From the NCBI RefSeq assembly GCF_002091635.1, contig NZ_BDAC01000004.1, forward strand, positions 124,001 through 188,000: a stretch of DNA of 64,000 nucleotides. Reading direction: 5' to 3'. The notes below the pieces were generated by a model. It saw only the letters and a list, made by a program, of their open reading frames with translations, searched no databases and was not told where the DNA came from. This DNA is from Pseudomonas indica NBRC 103045. Its GTDB lineage: Bacteria; Pseudomonadota; Gammaproteobacteria; Pseudomonadales; Pseudomonadaceae. Made by a program: the position numbers and the translations under genes. Shown here in pieces: positions 1 to 9,788 of the stretch. Numbering within the stretch: the stretch's first letter is position 1; every line of letters starts with the position of its first letter.

Positions 1-1920
1 AGCCGGATCAAATCCGAATTCCTCGCCAACATGAGCCATGAGATCCGCACGCCGCTGAACGGCATCCTCGGCTTCACCAACCTGCTGCTGAAAAGCGACC
101 TGACGCCGCGCCAGCAGGACTACCTGACCACCATCGAAAAATCCGCCGACAGCCTGCTCGGCATCATCAACGAAATCCTCGACTTCTCGAAGATCGAAGC
201 CGGCAAGCTGGTCCTGGAAAGCATCCCCTTCAACCTGCGCGACCTGCTGCAGGACTGCCTGACCATCCTCGCCCCCGCCGCCCACGACAAGCAGCTGGAA
301 CTGGTCAGCCTGGTCTACCGCGACACACCGCTGTCGCTGATCGGCGATCCGCTGCGGCTCAAGCAGGTGCTGACCAACCTGATCAGCAACGCGATCAAGT
401 TCACCCGCGAAGGCACCATCGCCGTCCGCGCCATGCTGGAGGACGACAGCGACGACCGCGCCCAACTTCGCATCAGCGTGCAGGACACCGGCATCGGCCT
501 GTCCGAGGAGGACCTGCGCACCCTGTTCCAGGCCTTCAGCCAGGCGGACAACTCGCTCAGCCGCCAGGCCGGCGGCACCGGTCTGGGCCTGGTGATCTCC
601 AAGCGCCTGATCGAACAGATGGGCGGCGAGATCGGCGTGGAAAGCACACCGGGAGAAGGTTCGGAATTCTGGATCACCCTGAGCCTGCCTAAGGGCCGCG
701 AAGACGTCGAGGACCATCCTCGCGCACCGCTGCTGGGCCGCCGCGTGGCCGTGCTGGAAAGCCACGAGCTGGCCTGCCAGGCCCTGCAACATCAATTGGA
801 AGACTGCGGCCTGCAAGTGCAAGTCTTCGCCGACATGGACAGTCTGATCGACGGCGTGGCCGCTCAGCGTCACGGCAATGCACCCCTCGACTTGGAGGTG
901 CTCGGCGTTAGCCTGCGCGAGTTGCCGCCGGAACGGCTGAGCCAGCGCATCCGCGACCTCGAACGGCTCGGCTGCAAATGCTTGGCACTCTGCCCGACCA
1001 ACGAACAGGCGATCTACCACGAGGCGCTGCCGGACGGCTATGCGCAATTGCAGGCCAAGCCGGCCTATACACGCAAGCTGCAGCGGGCGTTGTCCGACCT
1101 CATCAGCCCGCGCCAATCGGTACGCCAGGAACCCACCTCGATCCCGAGCAACCGGGCTCCGCGCCTGCTCTGCGTCGACGACAACCCGGCCAACCTGTTG
1201 CTGGTACAGACCCTGCTCAGCGACATGGGCGCCGAAGCCACCGCCGTGGACAGCGGCTATGCCGCGCTGGACGCGGTGAAGCAGGAACGCTTCGACCTGA
1301 TCTTCATGGACGTGCAGATGCCCGGCATGGACGGACGCCAGACCACCGAGGCGATCCGTGCCTGGGAAGCCGAACACGGCCACGGCCAAGTGCCGATCAT
1401 CGCCCTGACCGCCCATGCCCTCGCCAACGAAAAGCGCGCCCTGCTACAGAGCGGCCTGGACGATTACCTGACCAAGCCGATCAGCGAGCGCCAACTGGCC
1501 CAGGTCGTGCTCAAGTGGACCGGCCTCGCCCTGCGCAACCAGGGTCAGGAGCGCCCCGTGGAGCCGCTGCCCAAGGTGGAAACCACCCTCAGCGTGCTGG
1601 ATGCCGAAGAGGGCTTGCGCTTGGCCGCCGGCAAGGCCGACCTGGCCGCCGACATGCTGGCCATGCTGCTCGCCTCCCTGGACGCCGACCGCCAGGCGAT
1701 CCGCCAGGCCCGCGACGCCGGCGACCGCGCCACCCTGATCGAGCGCGTCCATCGCCTGCACGGCGCCACCCGCTACTGCGGCGTGCCGCAATTGCGCGAA
1801 GCCTGCCAGCGCAGCGAAACCCTGCTGAAACAGGACGACCCGGCCTACAAGACCGCCCTCGACGATCTCGATGCTGCCATCGTGCGGCTGGCCAAGGAGG
1901 CGGCGCAGATCGGTGTCTGA
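1..1920 (+). CDS. gacS: Hybrid sensor histidine kinase GacS/BarA, 5'-truncated by window edge
   Basis: The reading frame is open from base 1, so the sensor and HAMP parts lie outside the window; 639 codons remain of a family usually near 920 residues. Visible in order: dimerisation/phosphoacceptor motif [10 protein letters not shown] (His at visible codon 13), the N box [10 protein letters not shown] boxes DTGIGL and GGTGLGL, a degenerate receiver-like stretch (about codons 240-360), a full receiver ([10 protein letters not shown], phospho-Asp in [11 protein letters not shown] at codon 437), and a C-terminal HPt domain (VHRLHGAT, His near codon 584). This HK-REC-HPt layout is that of GacS/BarA, which phosphorylates GacA and controls rsm small RNAs and secondary metabolism. 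Membrane-anchored in the family. The identity is firm; nothing can be said about its sensor domain. Confidence 0.93.
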   Translation, partial: SRIKSEFLANMSHEIRTPLNGILGFTNLLLKSDLTPRQQDYLTTIEKSADSLLGIINEILDFSKIEAGKLVLESIPFNLRDLLQDCLTILAPAAHDKQLELVSLVYRDTPLSLIGDPLRLKQVLTNLISNAIKFTREGTIAVRAMLEDDSDDRAQLRISVQDTGIGLSEEDLRTLFQAFSQADNSLSRQAGGTGLGLVISKRLIEQMGGEIGVESTPGEGSEFWITLSLPKGREDVEDHPRAPLLGRRVAVLESHELACQALQHQLEDCGLQVQVFADMDSLIDGVAAQRHGNAPLDLEVLGVSLRELPPERLSQRIRDLERLGCKCLALCPTNEQAIYHEALPDGYAQLQAKPAYTRKLQRALSDLISPRQSVRQEPTSIPSNRAPRLLCVDDNPANLLLVQTLLSDMGAEATAVDSGYAALDAVKQERFDLIFMDVQMPGMDGRQTTEAIRAWEAEHGHGQVPIIALTAHALANEKRALLQSGLDDYLTKPISERQLAQVVLKWTGLALRNQGQERPVEPLPKVETTLSVLDAEEGLRLAAGKADLAADMLAMLLASLDADRQAIRQARDAGDRATLIERVHRLHGATRYCGVPQLREACQRSETLLKQDDPAYKTALDDLDAAIVRLAKEAAQIGV

Positions 1921-2025
1921 GTCCGGCCGGGATCGCCGCCGGCCAGCCGAGGAACCGCGTCGGAACCTGACGACAATGTTAGGATGCCGCCTTTCTGCAC
2001 CACTTCGCCGAGATGGCAGACCCCG

Positions 2026-2463
2026 ATGGCCGAACACGATTTCCGCTACACCCTGCTCAACCCCGCCCATACCCTGAACGAATGCCGCGCGCTGGCGCCG
2101 GGCCGCTACCAGGTCACCGGCACCGGCGGCTCCATCCAGACGGGCGACACCCTGCTGGTCACGCTCAAGGGCAGCCGCGATCTCTGCCTGCGCCTCGACG
2201 TGGAAAAGGTCCGCCACCTGATCAACCCGCCGGGACAATGGATGGCCGTGGCCAGGGGCCCCGCCTTCCGCGAGCTGGCCATCCTCAATTGGCAGGTCGA
2301 TTGCGACGGCTGCGGTGCGCGGCTGGATTTCGAATTCGCCGTCGATGCGGCGCTCGGCGACAAGGCCCGTGCGCCGGCCGCCGAAGCGCGCATCGCCGAG
2401 CTGGGCTGGCGGAACGATGCCGGCCGCCATCTCTGCCCGAACTGTCAGGAGGACCAGGCATGA
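2026..2463 (+). CDS. Conserved hypothetical protein with a C4 zinc-ribbon-like pattern
   Basis: A 145-residue soluble protein whose function I do not recognise. Its second half carries two CxxC pairs, CDGC and a C-terminal CPNC, spaced about 55 residues apart as in structural zinc-binding sites. There is no signal peptide and no membrane segment. The start at the second Met (MAEHDF) is preferred; an in-frame ATG 42 bases upstream is the alternative. The stop codon overlaps the start of the following lipoprotein gene (ATGA), so the two are probably cotranscribed and translationally coupled. It lies about 100 bases after gacS on the same strand. Confidence 0.72.
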   Translation: MAEHDFRYTLLNPAHTLNECRALAPGRYQVTGTGGSIQTGDTLLVTLKGSRDLCLRLDVEKVRHLINPPGQWMAVARGPAFRELAILNWQVDCDGCGARLDFEFAVDAALGDKARAPAAEARIAELGWRNDAGRHLCPNCQEDQA

Positions 2464-2861
2464 AACACATGATCGCGCTCGGCCTGATCGGTGCCAGCCT
2501 GCTGGGCTGCGCCGCCGACCCGGTGAAACTGGAGCAGGAACGCAACTACCGGGTGGAGTGGATCGGCGACCGCCCACTGCTCGACCGCAGCTACCTGACC
2601 CTGACCCTCGGCGAGGATGGCCGCGCCTTCGGCAATGCCGGTTGCAACCATTGGTTCGGCAGCTATCGGCTGGAAGGCTCGGCCATCAGCTTCGGCGCCC
2701 CGGGCAGCACCCGCAAGCTCTGTGCGCCCGCCCTGATGGAGCAGGAACAGCGCTTTCTGGACGCCCTCGGCAAGATCGAACGCTGGGATGTCTCGCCGCT
2801 CGACCAACTGCGCCTGTGGCCGGCGGAAGGCAAGCCGATCCGGCTGCTACCGGAGAACTGA
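2460..2861 (+). CDS. META-domain (HslJ-like) lipoprotein
   Basis: A 133-residue protein with a lipoprotein signal: a short hydrophobic stretch ending in the lipobox LLGC (Cys at residue 18), so it is predicted to be lipid-anchored in the envelope. The mature part has the META/HslJ pattern with a GNAGCNHWFGSY core and a later Cys in KLCAPALM, which could pair with the first. META-domain proteins are linked to heat shock and novobiocin resistance in E. coli HslJ, but the biochemical role is unknown. The start ATG overlaps the upstream stop by four bases, which fixes the start. A strong hairpin follows immediately. Confidence 0.82.
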   Translation: MKHMIALGLIGASLLGCAADPVKLEQERNYRVEWIGDRPLLDRSYLTLTLGEDGRAFGNAGCNHWFGSYRLEGSAISFGAPGSTRKLCAPALMEQEQRFLDALGKIERWDVSPLDQLRLWPAEGKPIRLLPEN

Positions 2862-2865
2862 CAGC

Positions 2866-2898
2866 CGCATGGCGCCGGACGATTTCCGGCGCCATGCG
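2866..2898. terminator. Bidirectional hairpin between convergent genes
   Basis: A perfect 13-bp stem with a 7-base loop (arms starting CGCATGGCG and ending CGCCATGCG) lies between the convergent META-lipoprotein gene and rimO. There is no long T-run on either side, so termination strength is uncertain, but the position and stem length fit a shared transcription end. Confidence 0.7.
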
Positions 2899-2921
2899 AT
2901 GGGATGACGGCGGAAGAAGTC

Positions 2922-4247
2922 TTACAGGGTTTCCGCCCAGAGATCATATTCGTCCGCCGCGGTCACGCGTACGCGGACCTTGTCGCCCGGCTTGAGCTCG
3001 ACGTCGCTGTCCACGTAGACGTTGCCGTCGATTTCCGGCGCGTCGGCCCAGGAACGGCCGATGGCGCCCTGCTCGTCCACCTCGTCGATCAGCACTTCGA
3101 TTTCCCGGCCGATCTTGCGCTGCAGGCGCTCGGCGCTGATCGCCTGCTGGTGGGCCATGAAGCGCTCCCAACGCTCCTGCTTGACCTCGTCCGGCACCGG
3201 ATCGGCCAGTTCGTTGGCCGGCGCGCCGTCTACCGGGGAATACTGGAAGCAACCGACGCGGTCGAGCTGCGCCTCGGTCAGCCAGTCGAGCAGGTACTGG
3301 AAGTCTTCCTCGGTTTCGCCGGGGAAGCCGACGATGAAGGTGGAGCGGATGGTCAGGTCCGGGCAGATCTCGCGCCACTGCTTGATGCGCGCCAGGGTCT
3401 TGTCCTCGAACGCCGGGCGCTTCATGGCCTTGAGCACCTTCGGACTGGCGTGCTGGAAGGGGATGTCCAGGTAGGGCAGCAGCTTGCCTTCGGCCATCAG
3501 CGGGATCACGTCGTCGACGTTCGGGTACGGGTAGACGTAGTGCAGGCGCACCCAGACGCCCATGCCGGACAGCGCCTCGCACAACTCCTTCATGCGGGTC
3601 TTCACCGGCTGGCCGTTCCAGAAATCGGTCTTGTACTTCAGGTCCACGCCATAGGCGCTGGTGTCCTGGGAGATCACCAGCAGCTCCTTGACCCCGGCCT
3701 TGACCAAGCGCTCGGCCTCGCTGAGCACATCGCCCACCGGACGGCTGACCAGCTTGCCGCGCATGGACGGAATGATGCAGAAGCTGCAGCTGTGGTTGCA
3801 GCCTTCGGAAATCTTCAGGTAGGCGTAGTGGCGCGGGGTGAGCTTGATGCCCTGCGGCGGCACCAGGTCGATCAGCGGGTTGTGCTCGGCCTTCGGCGGC
3901 ACCACCTCATGCACGGCGGTGACCACCTGCTCGTATTGCTGCGGGCCGGTCACGGCCAGCACGCTCGGATGCACCTCGCGGATCGCCGACTCTTCCACAC
4001 CCATGCAGCCGGTGACGATCACCTTGCCGTTCTCGGCGATGGCCTCGCCGATCGCTTCCAGCGACTCCGCCTTGGCGCTGTCGATGAAACCACAGGTGTT
4101 GACCACCACCACGTCGGCATCCTGGTAGGTGGGTACGACTTCGTAGCCCTCCATGCGCAACTGGGTCAGGATGCGTTCGGAATCGACCAGGGCCTTGGGG
4201 CAACCGAGGCTGACGAAACCGACTTTCGGCGTGGCGGGGGTGGACAT
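2922..4247 (-). CDS. rimO: Ribosomal protein S12 methylthiotransferase RimO
   Basis: A 441-residue radical-SAM enzyme that adds a methylthio group to the conserved Asp of ribosomal protein S12. The N-terminal MTTase domain has its three cluster cysteines at C16 (SLGCPK), C52 (NTCGF) and C81 (VTGCMG). The radical-SAM cluster motif CNHSCSFC sits at C150/C154/C157, and a C-terminal TRAM domain follows from about residue 375. The start MSTPATPK is chosen because GAGG lies about 7 bases upstream; an in-frame ATG 24 bases earlier lacks such a site. The length equals the E. coli enzyme. It lies downstream of the mprF-acvB operon on the same strand, but 130 bases away and probably with its own promoter. 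Confidence 0.97.
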   Translation of the reverse strand: MSTPATPKVGFVSLGCPKALVDSERILTQLRMEGYEVVPTYQDADVVVVNTCGFIDSAKAESLEAIGEAIAENGKVIVTGCMGVEESAIREVHPSVLAVTGPQQYEQVVTAVHEVVPPKAEHNPLIDLVPPQGIKLTPRHYAYLKISEGCNHSCSFCIIPSMRGKLVSRPVGDVLSEAERLVKAGVKELLVISQDTSAYGVDLKYKTDFWNGQPVKTRMKELCEALSGMGVWVRLHYVYPYPNVDDVIPLMAEGKLLPYLDIPFQHASPKVLKAMKRPAFEDKTLARIKQWREICPDLTIRSTFIVGFPGETEEDFQYLLDWLTEAQLDRVGCFQYSPVDGAPANELADPVPDEVKQERWERFMAHQQAISAERLQRKIGREIEVLIDEVDEQGAIGRSWADAPEIDGNVYVDSDVELKPGDKVRVRVTAADEYDLWAETL

Positions 4248-4376
4248 GGCTAACCTCGATGGGGCGCTCACAAGGCGCCTCTGATCAAAAAGTGCGCAAT
4301 TCTAGCGGCAGGTCTCTCGCTTGACCAGCCTCTCCGACAGGGAAATCGAACGCTCCGGCGCTGGCCTCGGCTTCCC

Positions 4377-5639
4377 TCAGTCCGCCCCGGCCGTCCGTGC
4401 CCGAATGGCCCGGATCAGACGCTCGGCGAGGGCCGGATAGTTCTCATCGAAATGATGACCGCCAGGCAGCGCCAGACGTTCCCCCTGGTAGGCCGGATCG
4501 GTGCAGCCGCTCTCCCCGGCTTCTTCGCGCCCGTACACGCAGAGCACCCGGGCCGGCGGCAGGCGGGCCAGCTCAGGGACGGTCGCCGCTTCCTGCCCGG
4601 CGCTGCCCAGCCAGCCCTGCACCTCGATCTCGAAGCTGCCGCTGCGGGCCAGGGCGAGCAGCACCACGGCATCCACCTGCTCCCGCTCGGCCGCGGGCAG
4701 ACGGTTGTAGATCGCCGGCAGCACATCGGCGCCGAAGGAATAGCCGATCAGCACGAAGTGGCGCACGCCGGCCTGGCGGTGCTGCCGCATCAGCCGGGCC
4801 AGATCGGCAGCCCCCTGCTCGGGCGACTTGTGCTCCCAGAAATAGCGCAGGCTGTCGATGCCGAGCACCGGATAGCCGCCCTTCGCCATTTCCTCGGCCA
4901 CGGCCCGGTCCAGATCGCGCCAACCGCCATCGCCGGAATAGAACAGGGTCAGCGTGTCGGAAGACTGCGCGGCGGGAACCTCCACGACGGGCAGTTCGTT
5001 ACCCTGCCCTTGCAGCAGACGGCGAAGCTGCGCCTCCAGCAGTTGCGGCAGGGCTGTGTCGTAGTCGCCGATCAGCGTCTCGGCATTGCCCTGGCCTCGG
5101 ACGAAACGCGCGCTGGCGTCGTCCGGGTTGTCGTTCCAGGCGGCCAGCCAGTGGCCGTGCGCGGCCTTCTCCGGCAGCGGCTCGGCACAGTCCGGGTGCT
5201 CCAGGGAAAAGCCCACCGACAACGCCCGTGCCTTGTCGTCGTCCTGCCCGGCCAGCCAGCGCCAGGCCAAGGCTGCACCGGGGCCGATGCCGGCGACCAG
5301 CGTCGGCGCGCCGTCCAGTCGCTTCAGCGCCGCTTGCAAGCGGCGCTGCTGAGTCGCGCAATCATTCTCCGGCAGCGTCACCTGGACGATCCGCGCGGCA
5401 CTGTCCTGCGCCAGGGCCAACAGGCGCGTATCGTCCAGCGTCTGGCCTTCAGGCACGGCAAGCAGCACACGCGTCTGCGGGCTACGGCCGGCATCGGCCT
5501 GCACCAGGGCAGTACCGTCGTCCATTTTCAGGTGCTGCAGACGGGCGGTCGGCAGTGTCCGGCTCCAGAGTAGCAACACGGCGGCCACTACGAGCAGAAC
5601 GCCAGCCGCCAGAATGTGATGTCGATAGCGCTTGAGCAT
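4377..5639 (-). CDS. Periplasmic aminoacyl-phosphatidylglycerol hydrolase, AcvB/VirJ family
   Basis: A 420-residue protein with one N-terminal membrane anchor (residues about 9-27) and a periplasmic alpha/beta-hydrolase domain of the AcvB/VirJ type. The nucleophile elbow GYSFGAD and a late GGHHFDE (probable catalytic His) are visible. Established knowledge: the P. aeruginosa homologue PA0919 hydrolyses alanyl-phosphatidylglycerol made by the adjacent synthase and so tunes membrane lipid charge. Its ATG overlaps the mprF stop by one base (TGATG), so the two are translationally coupled, which supports the same role here. Lysyl-PG is a possible alternative substrate. Confidence 0.86.
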   Translation of the reverse strand: MLKRYRHHILAAGVLLVVAAVLLLWSRTLPTARLQHLKMDDGTALVQADAGRSPQTRVLLAVPEGQTLDDTRLLALAQDSAARIVQVTLPENDCATQQRRLQAALKRLDGAPTLVAGIGPGAALAWRWLAGQDDDKARALSVGFSLEHPDCAEPLPEKAAHGHWLAAWNDNPDDASARFVRGQGNAETLIGDYDTALPQLLEAQLRRLLQGQGNELPVVEVPAAQSSDTLTLFYSGDGGWRDLDRAVAEEMAKGGYPVLGIDSLRYFWEHKSPEQGAADLARLMRQHRQAGVRHFVLIGYSFGADVLPAIYNRLPAAEREQVDAVVLLALARSGSFEIEVQGWLGSAGQEAATVPELARLPPARVLCVYGREEAGESGCTDPAYQGERLALPGGHHFDENYPALAERLIRAIRARTAGAD

Positions 5640-8275
5640 CAGCGTTTCACCAATCCAGTCAGGCCGCCGGCAATCAGGGCGGCGGTGTCGGCCAGCGCCA
5701 CCAGCGGATCGAGCCCTGCCGGCACGGCCAGGTAACGGGGCTCCCAGTCCGGCTGGAACTTGTCCTTGAAACGGCGCAGCCCTTGAAAGTTGTAGAACAG
5801 TCGGCCGCGACGGAACACCAGGGCCCCCAAGCGCTGGGCCATGGGTGCGCCGCGCCGGGGTTGCAACCCGGCCAGCGGCACCATGCCCAGGCTGAAGCGG
5901 GCATGGCCGCTGGCCTTGTAATGCAGGATCAGGCCGAGCATGAGGAACTCCATGGTCGACTTGGGCGCCTCGGGATGCACGCGCATCAGGTCCAGGCTGG
6001 CCAGCTCGCGACGGTCGGTCTCCAGCAGGTTAGCGAAGGCCACCGGCTGGCCCTGGTAGCGGATCAGCGCAATGCGGAAATGCTGCAGGTACGCCGGACT
6101 GAACCGCCCCAGGGAAAAGCCCTTCTCACGGCCCTGCTTGCCACCCAGCCAGGCATCGGAAATCACCTGCAGCGCCTCCAGCGGTGCCTGCCCCGGCTCA
6201 TGGATTTCCAGGGCGAGCCCGTCGCGCTGGCTGCGGTTCCAGGTATAGCGCAAGTCCTTCATGCCCTTGCTGTCGAGGTCGAAGCGAGTCAGGTCGACGC
6301 GCGCTTCCTCCCCCAGCTTCAGGGCGCTCAGCCCGATATCCATATAGAAAGGTAGATTCTCTGCCCGCACTTGGTAGAACACCGGTCGCGCGTGATGGCG
6401 ATCGCAGAGGTCACGGAACTGCCAGATCAGCTCGGCGCGCTGCTGCGCCGGGCCGATCGGATCGAACAGCGCGACCAGGCTGCGCCCGCGCCGGGCGTAC
6501 ATCAGGAAGGCGTTGCCGTCCGGGTGGAACAGCAGGGCCTTGTCGCCGCTCAAGGCCAGGCCGCCATCCGGCTGGTCGGAGGCTTTGACGATGGCAGCGG
6601 CGCGGGCCAGTTCTTCCGCGTCCGGCAGCCGGATCGCTGGCGGCGCCGCGCGCAACAGCCAGGTCAGCGCCACCACCAGCAGCAGCAAGGCGCTGCCCAG
6701 CGCCGAGCGCAGGGCACGCGGTGCATCGGCATCCAGGGCGAACTGCCACCAGAGTTCATGGCTGTAGGGGACGTCCTGATAGGCGAACAGCAGCAGCCAC
6801 ACCGACGCCGCCAGCACGCACAGGCTGGCGGCCAGGTAGATGGGCGAAAACGGCAATTCCAGCAGCCGGCTCGGCCGGTAGAACGAGCGCCGGAACGTAG
6901 CCAGTAGAGCCGCCGTCATGGCCAGCAGGCTGGCCTCTTCCCAGTCGAAACCTTTCAACAACGACAACACCGCACCGGCCAGCAGCAGCACCAGGGTCAG
7001 GGCCCAGGCCGCGGACAGGCGCCTGCGCAAGCCTTGGGCGAGGAGCAGGCAGAGCACGCCGATCAGGCTGGCGCCGAGGTGGGACGCGTCGATCAGACGG
7101 TGCGGAATCAAAAATCCCAGATGCTCCAGCCGTGTATCGATGGCCGGCGTCGCCCCGGAGAACAACAGCACCACGCCGGCCAGAAACACCAGCAACGCCA
7201 GCACCGGCGCCGCCATCCCGGAGGCGATCCGTATGGCCTGGCGGGCCGGGGTCAGCCGGCGCGCCTCGTTGAGCAACAGCAGCAGGCAGGCCAACAGCAG
7301 CGGCAGCAAGACATAGATCAGTCGGTACAACAGCAGGGCCGCCGCCAGCGGCGCCGAGCCCAGGGTTCCGGCGAACGCCGCCAGCAGCACCGCCTCGAAC
7401 ACCCCGACGCCACCGGGCACATGGCTGAGCACCCCGGCCGCCAGCGCCAGCAGATAAACCGCCAGGAAGGCGCCGAACGGCGGAGCCTCCGGCAACAGCA
7501 GATAGAGCACCGCAGCAGCGGCGGAGACGTCCAGCACGGTGATCGCCAGTTGCAGCAGGGTCAGGCGCAGGCCGGGCAGGCGCAAGGTCCGTCGGCCGAT
7601 GCCGATCAGCAGGCTGTCCGGGTTCGGCCGTTCGGACAGACGATAACGCCGCATCGCCAGCAACAACGAGCCGGGCACCACCAACACGGCGATCGCAAGC
7701 GTCGCCAGCACCGGCTCGGGCAGACGCAGGGCCGCGGCGGCATCCGCCAGATCGACCAGAGCCGCGATGGCCGCCAGCACCGGCAAGGCACAGCCCAGCG
7801 ACAGGCTGGCGAACACGGACATCCGCGCCACATCCGCCGCCCCGGCCCCCTGGCGGACATACAGGCGATAGCGCACCGAACCGCCGGAGAGCATCGAGAA
7901 ACCGATCGCATTGCCAATGGCGAAGGCACTGAAGCCCCCCAGGGCGAGGCTGCCGACCGGCAAGCGCACCCCGGCGTAACGCGCCGCCGACCACTCGTAG
8001 CCCAGCAAGGCCAGGAAACCCACCGTCGTCGCGGCAAAGGCCCCGGCCAACGCCGTACCGGGCACCTCCGCCAAGGCGCCGCGCAACGCCTGCGGGTCCA
8101 CCTCGCCCAGCAAGTGATAACAGGCGACCAGCGCCAGGCCGAACAACAGCAGCGTGAACGCCAGCCCCAGCGGCTGCCGGTACGCCGCCAGACGCCGCCA
8201 GCCACGCAGGGGCAAGGAAGGGGGAATGGGAGAATCGAGGGGGAGCTGTTGCGAAGAGGCTGGATTGACGCGCAT
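5639..8275 (-). CDS. mprF: Aminoacyl-phosphatidylglycerol synthase/flippase MprF
   Basis: An 878-residue membrane protein. The N-terminal 520 or so residues are a run of about 14 hydrophobic segments (flippase part), followed by a cytosolic C-terminal DUF2156/GNAT-like domain (about 545-860) that transfers Ala or Lys from aminoacyl-tRNA to phosphatidylglycerol. The start at the second ATG (MRVNPAS) is preferred because GAGG lies 6 bases upstream; the first ATG, 12 bases earlier, contains that very GAGG. In P. aeruginosa the homologue makes alanyl-PG and contributes to acid and cationic-antimicrobial tolerance. It is followed, with one-base overlap, by the hydrolase that removes the same modification. 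Confidence 0.94.
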   Translation of the reverse strand: MRVNPASSQQLPLDSPIPPSLPLRGWRRLAAYRQPLGLAFTLLLFGLALVACYHLLGEVDPQALRGALAEVPGTALAGAFAATTVGFLALLGYEWSAARYAGVRLPVGSLALGGFSAFAIGNAIGFSMLSGGSVRYRLYVRQGAGAADVARMSVFASLSLGCALPVLAAIAALVDLADAAAALRLPEPVLATLAIAVLVVPGSLLLAMRRYRLSERPNPDSLLIGIGRRTLRLPGLRLTLLQLAITVLDVSAAAAVLYLLLPEAPPFGAFLAVYLLALAAGVLSHVPGGVGVFEAVLLAAFAGTLGSAPLAAALLLYRLIYVLLPLLLACLLLLLNEARRLTPARQAIRIASGMAAPVLALLVFLAGVVLLFSGATPAIDTRLEHLGFLIPHRLIDASHLGASLIGVLCLLLAQGLRRRLSAAWALTLVLLLAGAVLSLLKGFDWEEASLLAMTAALLATFRRSFYRPSRLLELPFSPIYLAASLCVLAASVWLLLFAYQDVPYSHELWWQFALDADAPRALRSALGSALLLLVVALTWLLRAAPPAIRLPDAEELARAAAIVKASDQPDGGLALSGDKALLFHPDGNAFLMYARRGRSLVALFDPIGPAQQRAELIWQFRDLCDRHHARPVFYQVRAENLPFYMDIGLSALKLGEEARVDLTRFDLDSKGMKDLRYTWNRSQRDGLALEIHEPGQAPLEALQVISDAWLGGKQGREKGFSLGRFSPAYLQHFRIALIRYQGQPVAFANLLETDRRELASLDLMRVHPEAPKSTMEFLMLGLILHYKASGHARFSLGMVPLAGLQPRRGAPMAQRLGALVFRRGRLFYNFQGLRRFKDKFQPDWEPRYLAVPAGLDPLVALADTAALIAGGLTGLVKR

Positions 8276-8402
8276 CGAGAACCTCATGAGCTGATCCGCT
8301 CAGAGTGGGGGCTTCGAGGCGGCTTGCAAGTGCTGTCCAGCGATTTTTTTGCGGAGGCGGTACGACGTTCGAGGCCTGGAACGTTTTTCCGTCCCGGAAA
8401 TG

Positions 8403-8432
8403 AAAAAGGCCACTCGATCGAGTGGCCTTTTT
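8403..8432 (-). terminator. Rho-independent terminator of the tRNA gene
   Basis: A perfect palindrome with stem GGCCACTCGAT and five A on one side and five T on the other, beginning six bases after the tRNA 3' end on the minus strand. The flanking A and T tracts let it act in both directions, so it also insulates the tRNA from mprF. Confidence 0.93.
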
Positions 8433-8437
8433 GAAAG

Positions 8438-8514
<77 letters not shown>

Positions 8515-8527
8515 TCTGTGGGTCGGC

Positions 8528-8555
8528 ATTCTACAGCCCAAAGCCGGGCTGTCAA
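8528..8555 (-). promoter_or_regulatory. Sigma-70 promoter of the initiator tRNA
   Basis: On the minus strand a perfect -35 TTGACA (8555-8550) and -10 TAGAAT (8533-8528) are separated by 16 bases. The expected start near 8521 lies about 7 bases before the mature tRNA 5' end, leaving a short 5' leader for RNase P. Confidence 0.85.
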
Positions 8556-8658
8556 CTGTTATCGTCGAAAAAACTGTTTTCGTTCAGACGTTTAGCGCCG
8601 CGCCGATGCTACACTGCCGGGCTCCAGCCCATGCCGGGCGGGGCTTTGCGGAGTTTCC

Positions 8659-9714
8659 GTGCGCAAGATCATCCACGTCGACTGCGACTGTTTCTACGCC
8701 GCCATCGAGATGCGTGACGACCCGCGCCTAGCCGATCGCCCCCTCGCCGTTGGCGGCTCGGCCGACCGCCGCGGAGTGATCGCCACCTGTAACTACGAAG
8801 CCCGCGCCTATGGCGTGCGCTCGGCGATGTCGTCGCGGCATGCGCTCAAGCTCTGTCCCGACCTGCTGATCGTCAAGCCACGCTTCGACGCCTACCGGGC
8901 CGCCTCCCGGGAAATCCAGCGGATATTCCGGGATTACACGGACATCATCGAGCCGCTATCGCTGGACGAAGCCTATCTCGACGTGTCCGACAGCACCCAC
9001 TTCTCCGGCAGCGCCACCCGCATCGCCCAAGCTATCCGCCAACGCGTCCAGGAAGAGCTGCATATCACGGTGTCCGCCGGGGTGGCGCCGAACAAGTTCC
9101 TCGCCAAGATCGCCAGCGACTGGCGCAAGCCCAACGGGCTCTACGTGATCACCCCGGACCAGGTGGAAGACTTCGTCGCCGCCCTGCCGGTGAGCAAGCT
9201 GCACGGCGTCGGCAAGGTCACGGCGGACAAACTGGGCCGCCTCGGCATCGGCACCTGCGCGGATCTGCGCGAATGGAGCAAGCTGGCCCTGGCGCGCGAG
9301 TTCGGCAGTTTCGGCGAACGCCTGTGGAACCTGGCGCGCGGCATCGATAACCGGCCGGTCCAAGTGGACAGCCGCCGCCAGTCGCTGAGTGTGGAGAACA
9401 CCTACGACCACGACCTGCCGGACCTGGCCGCCTGCCTCGAACAACTGCCCGGCCTGGTGGAGGAACTGCATGGTCGGCTGGCGCGGCTGGACAACAGTTA
9501 CCGGCCGGACAAGCCCTTCGTGAAGGTGAAGTTCCATGACTTCACCCAGACCACCCTGGAGCAGGCCGGCGCCGGCCGCGATCTGGAGAGCTTCAAACTG
9601 CTGCTCAGTGCCGCCTTTGCCCGCGGCGCCCGGCCGGTGCGCCTGCTCGGCGTCGGCGTGCGGCTGATCGACCTGCGCGGCCGTCACGAACAACTGGAAC
9701 TGTTCGAGCGCTGA
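8659..9714 (+). CDS. dinB: DNA polymerase IV (DinB), Y family
   Basis: A 351-residue translesion polymerase. Catalytic carboxylates are visible in the N-terminal DCDCFYA and in SLDEAYLD; the HhH thumb segment (LHGVGKVTADKLGRLGI) and the little finger follow. The protein ends in QLELF, a beta-clamp-binding motif. It starts with GTG, giving MRKIIHVDCD as in other Pseudomonas DinB proteins, with GGAG just upstream. dinB is SOS-controlled in P. aeruginosa, but I found no full LexA box (CTG-N10-CAG) in the 140 bases upstream. Confidence 0.97.
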   Translation: MRKIIHVDCDCFYAAIEMRDDPRLADRPLAVGGSADRRGVIATCNYEARAYGVRSAMSSRHALKLCPDLLIVKPRFDAYRAASREIQRIFRDYTDIIEPLSLDEAYLDVSDSTHFSGSATRIAQAIRQRVQEELHITVSAGVAPNKFLAKIASDWRKPNGLYVITPDQVEDFVAALPVSKLHGVGKVTADKLGRLGIGTCADLREWSKLALAREFGSFGERLWNLARGIDNRPVQVDSRRQSLSVENTYDHDLPDLAACLEQLPGLVEELHGRLARLDNSYRPDKPFVKVKFHDFTQTTLEQAGAGRDLESFKLLLSAAFARGARPVRLLGVGVRLIDLRGRHEQLELFER

Positions 9715-9788
9715 GCGCGCCGTCCTGACGCAGGCGCAACCTCGCCGTCTCTGCTTGAATCAGGGAGACCTTCCCGACCGGACGGACC

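Noticed and set aside
8574-8587. LexA-like CTGTTTTCGTTCAG upstream of dinB
   Set aside because: The spacing is CTG-N8-CAG, not the CTG-N10-CAG of a LexA box, and the inner bases do not match. SOS control is known for dinB in P. aeruginosa but cannot be shown from this site.
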